This document shows, in pieces, positions 19,767-25,258 of a DNA stretch of 25,258 nt. Position 1 is the stretch's first letter, and every line of letters starts with the position of its first letter. A program made the position numbers and the translations under genes. The stretch lies in the IMG/VR virus record IMGVR_UViG_3300044644_001101, positions 1-25,258 of that record; one strand, written 5' to 3'. This DNA is from a virus. Below the pieces are notes generated by a model. It saw nothing but the letters and a program-made list of their open reading frames with translations, was not told where the DNA came from and did not search any database.

Positions 19767-20388
19767 AGTTTGCGACCTTTTCGACAAAAGAGTCATGGAC
19801 AAAAATGGAATTGACTCGTGTCGTCCCGAGTCGCGTGTAACTGTGCTCGGCCGCGATTGCTTTCAACGTCGCAGCGTTATTCTGAATTGTGAACCCATCA
19901 CTTAACTGTTCACCCAGTAACCAGCTAGGAACTTTTTGAACGATATCCGCATTTTCCGGATGACATCGGTCAAAATGCTCCACCATCACGATGTGCGGAG
20001 TGCATCTTGAGAGAACCTCGTCCAGAATAATTGAATCAATACTGTCGACGTCAATTACAACCAGCAGCGGAAACGGTGCGAACTCTTTTACATTGTCCGG
20101 CACGAATTCGCCTCGATGTGTCGCTTTTGGGTATCTGACTATGAGCATACCAAGCGATTGTGAATCTATTTCAAACAACAGGCACTCATTGCCGCTTTTG
20201 TAAAACGGGGCGATTGTCAGCGGTAGCGTCTCGCCGTTTCCTGCTCCTATTTCTACACATTGGCCATCCATCACACCGATGGCTGCGGTTATTGCCAGCA
20301 AAATACGCTGCTCGCCAAATTGCCAGCCACCGGCTTCCTTGCACAACCATTCGAATTCCGGCCGATCCGCTACAAAACCCTGATTCAT
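19753..20388 (-). CDS. FkbM-like SAM-dependent methyltransferase
   Basis: A 211-residue protein with a SAM-binding motif VEIGAGNGET (45-54) and the sequence VVIDVDSIDSIILDEVL (109-126) followed by PHIVMVEHFD, as seen in FkbM-like and related sugar or nucleotide methyltransferases. ATG 20388 overlaps the portal stop (ATGA). It is not a standard head gene; its position between portal and protease, and a glycosyltransferase a few genes away, suggest O-methylation of a sugar on the virion or host surface. Confidence 0.75.
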   Translation of the reverse strand: MNQGFVADRPEFEWLCKEAGGWQFGEQRILLAITAAIGVMDGQCVEIGAGNGETLPLTIAPFYKSGNECLLFEIDSQSLGMLIVRYPKATHRGEFVPDNVKEFAPFPLLVVIDVDSIDSIILDEVLSRCTPHIVMVEHFDRCHPENADIVQKVPSWLLGEQLSDGFTIQNNAATLKAIAAEHSYTRLGTTRVNSIFVHDSFVEKVANYVPS

Positions 20389-21980
20389 ACTGTCGCTCCA
20401 AGTATGTTGTCAGCCAATTCCTCAACACGTTCACCCCATGCCGCTGTGAGTTCTCCCACAGCGTCTGGCAATGCTTTTACGGCTGTGCGTCCCATCATTT
20501 CAATGAGTGCATCCTGCGATTGTCTGCAGTGCTCAGCAGCCGCATAAGGTGTGCCGCCAAGCTGTTCACACACATCAGATAAGGTGTCCTGCCATTTCGC
20601 GTAGAATCGCTCTACGGCCGCTACCGGTGATTTTGTTTTCATTGCGGCCGCTACTCGCTGCTGCTCAATTGCAAGCAGTGGGCGAAGTCGGGAAACAATC
20701 GCCATTCGCTGGCGTGCGTCCGGCTCTAAATCGTCGTCGGGTTCAGGATTGTCTGGCACATCCTCCGGCTCATCGACTGGTTCAGTCACCGTGATGGCTG
20801 GATTTTTGTATTCATCCCCGCCTTCATACGGGTTCATTTCCAGTTTTTCGCGTGCCTCGTTAGGGCTCATCACCGTGGCTGCAATTAGTTTCGTCAAGTA
20901 CTCCGCCTGTTTAAGCGGATCCATTCTCATCAGTGCGTTTGTGTTGAATTTGAAATAGTGCGTTTCACTAGTCAACTGGCGTTCCGTCAGCAGCGATCGA
21001 TTGCAGGCCGCTTCAATGTGCACCAGCCAGCGGTTTAGGCAGTTCGTCAGGTAGGCAAGATGCTTTTCAGCGAGGCTGTTGTAAGAAACGCTGGAATCGT
21101 CGCCGAGAATTTCCTCAAGACAGAACCACATCGCAGCTTCCTGCCGCTGGAACAGTCGCTGCTCGATCCATTGCGAGTCCTTGCCGGACATAGAGACCAT
21201 ATTGGCCTTAATGCCCTCGCGTAGCATCGCCGTTTTGCCGGTGTTTTCTGCTCCGTCGTGAGCCTCACGAAACATCGACAAAAACTTTTTAGCTTCCTCC
21301 TCATTGCGGAACATTCCGCCAGGAGCTTCCAAAATAAGCGACCCGCTAAAGCCTTTTTTGGCGAGGTTCCTTACCTGATCTTCTGCAGACAAGCCGGCGT
21401 CCAGACTGTTGCTCATGACTGCCGAAGCATTCAGCCCAGCGAGCCCGTTGAAACTGAGGCCGTGCACGAAAAAAACGTCTTCATCTGGAAACCACACGGT
21501 TTGGCTGTCTTCCGTCACGCCGAGCAATTTCGCCAGCGGCTCATGCTTGCACAATACCGTGCCATGGTATCGCTTGCCCTCGTACCATTCGCTGCCGGAG
21601 CGGTCTGGCAATAGTGGATACAAGCCGACTGGCCGAGATCCTTCCCGCACAATCAGGCATCGCCAGTTACCGTAAAGCAGCAGGCTCGGCGCACCAAACA
21701 TCTTCCATTCGGGAGCGGTCTGGTACTCGTTCGGGCGAGTATGAACAAGCTTATGCCCAGGGTGAGTACGCTCGACTGTGCTGCCACGCTCGAGCCGTCG
21801 ATGGCAGTTTATAGGCAACTGCGAAAAGTGCCCGGCAATCTTGTTGACTGCGTACCATACTGGCGCATATTCAATTGCTCTTCGTGGCGTAACCTTAGAG
21901 TCGCCAAATTCCGGCGAAACGCCGAAAAAAGCACTCAAACCTGAGCCAATTCGTGTGATAAACCGTCTAAACAGGTCCAT
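20385..21980 (-). CDS. Portal protein (HK97 family)
   Basis: A 531-residue protein starting MDLFRRFITRIGSGLSAFFG, with the family segments RRAIEYAPVWYAVNKIAGHF, HPGHKLVHTRPNEYQTAPEW and GFSGSLILEAPGGMFRNEEE, and an acidic Pro/Asp/Glu-rich region near 410 (EPVDEPEDVPDNPEPDDDLE) before a helical C-terminus. It forms the dodecameric DNA channel. ATG 21980 is preferred; a TTG at 21995 overlapping the terminase stop is an alternative that adds five residues. Confidence 0.93.
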   Translation of the reverse strand: MDLFRRFITRIGSGLSAFFGVSPEFGDSKVTPRRAIEYAPVWYAVNKIAGHFSQLPINCHRRLERGSTVERTHPGHKLVHTRPNEYQTAPEWKMFGAPSLLLYGNWRCLIVREGSRPVGLYPLLPDRSGSEWYEGKRYHGTVLCKHEPLAKLLGVTEDSQTVWFPDEDVFFVHGLSFNGLAGLNASAVMSNSLDAGLSAEDQVRNLAKKGFSGSLILEAPGGMFRNEEEAKKFLSMFREAHDGAENTGKTAMLREGIKANMVSMSGKDSQWIEQRLFQRQEAAMWFCLEEILGDDSSVSYNSLAEKHLAYLTNCLNRWLVHIEAACNRSLLTERQLTSETHYFKFNTNALMRMDPLKQAEYLTKLIAATVMSPNEAREKLEMNPYEGGDEYKNPAITVTEPVDEPEDVPDNPEPDDDLEPDARQRMAIVSRLRPLLAIEQQRVAAAMKTKSPVAAVERFYAKWQDTLSDVCEQLGGTPYAAAEHCRQSQDALIEMMGRTAVKALPDAVGELTAAWGERVEELADNILGATV

Positions 21981-21991
21981 ATTATGGGCTT

Positions 21992-23698
21992 TCAAACGAT
22001 GAATAGAGAACCTGTAGGACGTGATGGAGCTAACATCGCTAAGCGAATCCCCATCAACAAGGCTACCGCAGCGTCTATTTTCTCGCTCGAATTCCGCTTA
22101 TCGGGCATCATTTTACCTTGTGCATTGCTGGTTGTCATCATGTTAAGTGCACACCAGCGTAATATGTTGTCAGTCTTGTCTGGAGTGAATCTGTTTTCGC
22201 GAATTGCCGCCGATAGCTCTTGCATCGGCTCATGAAATTGAAAGCAGTTCTGCGGCATTTTTATCACTTCCAGACCTGCCTGTGATAGCTCATCACCTAA
22301 TTGAGCTGCGTTGTATGGGTCATAGGCTACGGCACGAATTCCGATTTCGTCGGCAAGTTGCAAAAACACATCTCTGAGAGATGCAACGACGTATCGAACG
22401 ACCGTCAATTCTCCGGTTGCGATCCATCCAGCCCATGGCTGTTTTTTTAGGTCTCGACTCGTTTCGTCGACGATGAATGATTTTGTAAACCCCTCATATC
22501 GCCAGATGGTTTTCCCGTCATCGTCTTCGTCTACCGGAAACCTCGCTACAACACCGAAGCTTGCGAGGTCATCACGGCCGCCAAGGTCGATTCCTGCAGT
22601 AATTGCGTCGGCGTCACGCCATGAGGACAGACTGTCAGCCATATCATCCCAATCGGCCGGCAGAATAAATCGTTCGTATGCCGACACCTTGCGATTGCAG
22701 TGGTATCGCGTGAAGCGATTAAGTTCTACCGGTGAGGTTTTCGCCTTTGCTGCCGCTTCCCTGAGCGACTCCAAACCGATTGAAACGTGAATATTTGGAT
22801 TGGCTTTCGGCCACAGCGATTCGTCCAGTGCGTCGTCGTTTTCATCCAGTTCAAATATGTAGGAAAAATAAGACTCGTCTACGAAGTCGCCACGCACCAC
22901 ACCCGTTGCGTAGTTGTAATCCTCCTGCCAAAGCTGACTAGTATCGTCCCCTGCAGTAGTAAAGTCACCTATTAACGGCTGAGAACGGTTGCCCGAACCA
23001 GTCATCATTGTGTCATAAAATTTACGATGATGTTCACGCCATGCGTGCTTTTCATCCATCAGCACCATGTGAGGATTCAGTCCGTCAAACGGCTTATCGC
23101 TTCCAATGCAGTGGATGTACCCCTTGTTGTGACTGAACGTGATCTGCTTATTTATCGGAGTCGACAGGGCTTTTACGTGCTCAGATTGTCCTCGCATGCG
23201 TTCGATTTCCGCATACATCACCTTCTGCACCTGTTCGCGCTTTGTCGCACACAACACCACTTCGGCGACATCTTCCGGCCGTCCCGTAAATGGGTTCACA
23301 TCTGACATCGCGCCGAGTATTGCAATTCCTGAGCCAAGCGTAGATTTACCGTTCTTGCGTGCCATCGTCCAAAAGAAACGACGGAACCTGCGGGTTCTGT
23401 CAGCGCATCGCTTCCACCCAAAAATATTCCAGATCCCGAACAATTGCCAAGGCTCAAGCACAAAGGGCATTCCCGAACATTTGCCGATAGAGTGCTTCAG
23501 TATTTGAGGGAAAAAATCACAGCATGCGGTAGCGGCATCGAGCGAAAAATAGTACGGAAACTCACTGCTGTTTTGCCGTTCAAGATCGTCGAGGTATCGC
23601 TGAATTGCAGCACGATGCGACACACAAGACGCAATGCGACCGCTCAACACGTCCTTGACGTATTTGTCAACTGCCTTGTGTGCCTCATGCTTTTTCAT
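21992..23698 (-). CDS. terL: Terminase large subunit
   Basis: A 568-residue protein. The ATPase domain has Walker A ARKNGKST (113-120) after LEPWQLFGIWNIFGW, and Walker B MVLMDE (D215-E216). The nuclease domain shows acidic residues at GIDLGGRDD (D371), AYDPYN (D460) and KIDAAVALLMG near 543, the RNase H-like set. It pumps and cuts phage DNA at the portal. It overlaps the small subunit (ATGA) and the portal gene. Confidence 0.96.
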   Translation of the reverse strand: MKKHEAHKAVDKYVKDVLSGRIASCVSHRAAIQRYLDDLERQNSSEFPYYFSLDAATACCDFFPQILKHSIGKCSGMPFVLEPWQLFGIWNIFGWKRCADRTRRFRRFFWTMARKNGKSTLGSGIAILGAMSDVNPFTGRPEDVAEVVLCATKREQVQKVMYAEIERMRGQSEHVKALSTPINKQITFSHNKGYIHCIGSDKPFDGLNPHMVLMDEKHAWREHHRKFYDTMMTGSGNRSQPLIGDFTTAGDDTSQLWQEDYNYATGVVRGDFVDESYFSYIFELDENDDALDESLWPKANPNIHVSIGLESLREAAAKAKTSPVELNRFTRYHCNRKVSAYERFILPADWDDMADSLSSWRDADAITAGIDLGGRDDLASFGVVARFPVDEDDDGKTIWRYEGFTKSFIVDETSRDLKKQPWAGWIATGELTVVRYVVASLRDVFLQLADEIGIRAVAYDPYNAAQLGDELSQAGLEVIKMPQNCFQFHEPMQELSAAIRENRFTPDKTDNILRWCALNMMTTSNAQGKMMPDKRNSSEKIDAAVALLMGIRLAMLAPSRPTGSLFIV

Positions 23699-24189
23699 CC
23701 GCGTCCCATTCGTGCCATGATTTTGGCAAACGGATCCTCTTTTTCGTCATCGAGTTTCAGACTAGTCAATTTCTGCCGACTGGCTGGCGTCAGGCCCAAC
23801 TCAGGCAGCAGTTTATTCATCTGCTCGCGAAACTTATTCATTTCTCCAACGTAAGCATTTTTTGCAATAAAGGTGTTTCCGGCTTTGTCGACTCCTTCAA
23901 TTGCCAGTCCAGTGTTTGCGACCTGCTCACGTGCCTCCATCCATTTTGCATAAGCGGTGCAATACGCGATTAGTATTTCTCGCGTGTCCGATGACAACAC
24001 ACCATTCAGTTTCAGGTCCGCACTTAACTCTGCCCACTTTTGCGATTCACGATCGTCAAACCAGTCCGGCATTTGTGGACATTTTCCATCCGCAACCGGA
24101 GCAGCCTTGTTCTTGCGTTTCGGATTCTTGCGAAACGCGCCCGTCGCTTCTTTGAGTTCAGCCGCTAACGGCTTTCTACCTCTCACCAT
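23695..24189 (-). CDS. terS: Terminase small subunit (P27 family)
   Basis: A 164-residue protein beginning MVRGRKPLAAELKEATGAFR, with a basic N-terminus, PQMPDWFDDRESQKWAELSA and a helical DNA-recognition body ending in MNKLLPELGLTPASRQKL, the P27/phage terminase small subunit pattern. I chose ATG 24189, with a GGGGG run 9 nt upstream; ATG 24219 lacks a ribosome-binding site. It lies just upstream of terL with a 4-nt overlap. Confidence 0.9.
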   Translation of the reverse strand: MVRGRKPLAAELKEATGAFRKNPKRKNKAAPVADGKCPQMPDWFDDRESQKWAELSADLKLNGVLSSDTREILIAYCTAYAKWMEAREQVANTGLAIEGVDKAGNTFIAKNAYVGEMNKFREQMNKLLPELGLTPASRQKLTSLKLDDEKEDPFAKIMARMGRG

Positions 24190-24265
24190 TATTAAGAACC
24201 CCCAATTTTGTGGAGACATGCCTGTGCATAAACAGGCTATCAGGGACGACTGATCTCCAACATTA

Positions 24266-24601
24266 TCACCGCCCCCCTGCCTGTTGCCTCGCTAGCTCAA
24301 TTGATCTATGACATGTGACACACAGTGCCATGAGGTTGCTCCATTGCAACCTAAGCCATGGTGCTTCTGTAATGGGCACTATGTGGTGCACTTCCTCTGC
24401 AGCAACAGCCTTACCATTATTCGCACACTCTGTGCACAGTGGATTGTCTTTAATGAAACGATCTCGCAATTGCTGCCAGTCCCAGCCATAGCCTGCCTGT
24501 GTTGTACCTTGCCTCGCTCTTTTCCTGCCACGGCCGCACTGTGTACACTCCTTGTTTCGCAGTGCAAGCACGGCACCACATGCACACAGCTTTAGCGTCA
24601 T
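24266..24601 (-). CDS. HNH endonuclease next to the terminase
   Basis: A 111-residue protein with a zinc-ribbon-like N-terminus (C6, C8, C19, C22) and a C-terminal HNH domain: C56/C59, EVHHIVPITEA (70-80), N89 and CVTCHRS (94-100). HNH proteins beside cos-phage terminases cut packaging sites and are needed for HK97-type packaging. ATG 24601 forms an ATGA overlap with the preceding gene; a longer upstream frame is not supported. Confidence 0.92.
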   Translation of the reverse strand: MTLKLCACGAVLALRNKECTQCGRGRKRARQGTTQAGYGWDWQQLRDRFIKDNPLCTECANNGKAVAAEEVHHIVPITEAPWLRLQWSNLMALCVTCHRSIELARQQAGGR

Positions 24602-25248
24602 GTGTCTGCCTTCGGTGCTGCTACCACACTGCACACCCCTTGCAGATACATGGTCATTGGTGCTGCTGCATCACGTAGAGCGAACCGCAGTGTTCTCTCT
24701 GATGCTGTCACTGCAGACGGATACGCAAATGTCACGACGTTGTCACTCGTTCCACCGACGGAAATATCTGCATTGTCTACTGTCGCCACATCCAACCCTG
24801 ACAAAGTTTCGAAAATAATCTTTAAAGTTTTTCCGCTGAGGTCTACAGCTGTGGTTCCATCGGATTGATATACAGTAATAGTCTGACTTATCGTCTCTCC
24901 GACTACGGGCACTAACGTCACTCCGGCACTTCTGTTTGCCACGATCCCTGTGGCTGGCAGGACTGTGACCACGGTTGATGCTGCACTTACCGGATACTCA
25001 TCCTGCACCAGTGTGGACCCAACCGCCAACCACCCATCCCGCACCGGCCCGACCGCATCATGCAACCGTGCTGAAGCAATGGCTGAAATGCTTTCCGCAA
25101 CCGTCGCGACGAATCGACCTGAAGACGCTGGAGACTCTGACAACGCATCGCCGCCAGTGTTGATTAACACGCCCGCGGTGGTGTAGAGGTAGAGCGTCAG
25201 GCCGGTTTCACCAGTAAGTTCTGGTGCTGTCCATGCAATGTCAGCCAT
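24598..25248 (-). CDS. Two-domain beta-rich phage protein, unknown function
   Basis: A 216-residue protein with an N-terminal half TAPELTGETGLTLYLYTTAG...GPVRDGWLAV and a C-terminal half with ETISQTITVYQSDGTTAVDL-SGKTLKIIFETL, similar to the BppU/baseplate N-terminal type. It could be a baseplate, fibre or structural accessory protein, though here it lies upstream of the HNH gene. Its start is 10 nt from the window edge, so its upstream operon is not visible. Confidence 0.6.
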   Translation of the reverse strand: MADIAWTAPELTGETGLTLYLYTTAGVLINTGGDALSESPASSGRFVATVAESISAIASARLHDAVGPVRDGWLAVGSTLVQDEYPVSAASTVVTVLPATGIVANRSAGVTLVPVVGETISQTITVYQSDGTTAVDLSGKTLKIIFETLSGLDVATVDNADISVGGTSDNVVTFAYPSAVTASERTLRFALRDAAAPMTMYLQGVCSVVAAPKADT

Positions 25249-25258
25249 TGTCGGTCTC

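Noticed and set aside
24220-24237. GCCTGT/ACAGGC hairpin before the small terminase gene as a terminator
   Set aside because: Only 6 bp with no T-tract on the minus strand; at most a weak structure, possibly part of packaging-site DNA but nothing supports that.
1-25258. Integron integrase, phage integrase, IS element or CRISPR array
   Set aside because: I read the translated frames for tyrosine-recombinase, transposase and repeat-spacer patterns and found none. The attC cluster therefore lacks a local integrase, and integration status of the phage cannot be decided here.

Overview
This window reads as part of a temperate-type tailed phage or prophage with an HK97-like siphovirus plan. Every phage gene lies on the minus strand, packed with TAATG, ATGA or GTGA junctions. 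About 2.6 kb of plus-strand DNA interrupts the phage genes. GC is near 50%. The host is not shown directly. A carbon-storage regulator, many small Cys-rich proteins and moderate GC make a Planctomycetota host my best guess, with low to moderate confidence.

Right to left along the minus strand. 25248-18555 holds a two-domain beta-rich protein, an HNH endonuclease, small (P27-like) and large terminase, the portal, an inserted FkbM-like methyltransferase, a ClpP-like head protease, a small zinc-ribbon membrane protein and then the capsid gene. 18555-12531 holds the major capsid protein, a second putative head protein, a DXD glycosyltransferase, the head-tail connectors, a gp10-like protein, the tail terminator (DUF3168), the tail tube and the tail assembly chaperones, where a -1 frameshift probably makes the G-T fusion. 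12534-6408 holds the tape measure protein and tail-tip/fibre candidates, ending with a 921-residue protein.

3600-6180 is the standout. It is a plus-strand array with four complete attC-like recombination sites plus a fifth half site, the architecture of integron gene cassettes. The evidence is exact: each cassette begins, just after the GTT core, with bases that reappear as the reverse complement in the left box of its own attC, up to about 0.8 kb away (8, 8, 9 and 9 nt including the core). Each site is an imperfect palindrome with an unpaired spacer and two unpaired extra bases on one arm about 6 nt apart. No integron integrase is in the window, so this would be a phage-borne cluster of attC sites lacking an integrase. 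Cargo includes Cys-rich proteins, an HTPGPW-type phage protein, a two-gene cassette and a PAPS-reductase-like protein. In two junctions a ribosome-binding site and ATG lie in the attC apical loop and read in frame through the site into the next cassette.

3530-1 is the leftward early region: an HTH regulator bracketed by copies of an operator-like palindrome (TTTAC-N6-GTAAA), two tiny proteins, a small basic protein, CsrA, a putative nuclease, a Sak4-like ATPase, a DUF669 protein, an HD-domain hydrolase and the start of one more gene. The ATPase and DUF669 protein suggest a recombination or single-strand annealing module. The HD gene start lies in a hairpin with ANGGA/GGA motifs that the phage CsrA could bind.

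Other signals: a strong sigma70-type promoter followed about 100 nt later by a strong terminator just upstream of the capsid gene (small RNA or attenuated leader), and a tRNA-like acceptor/T-arm minihelix near 2791-2831.
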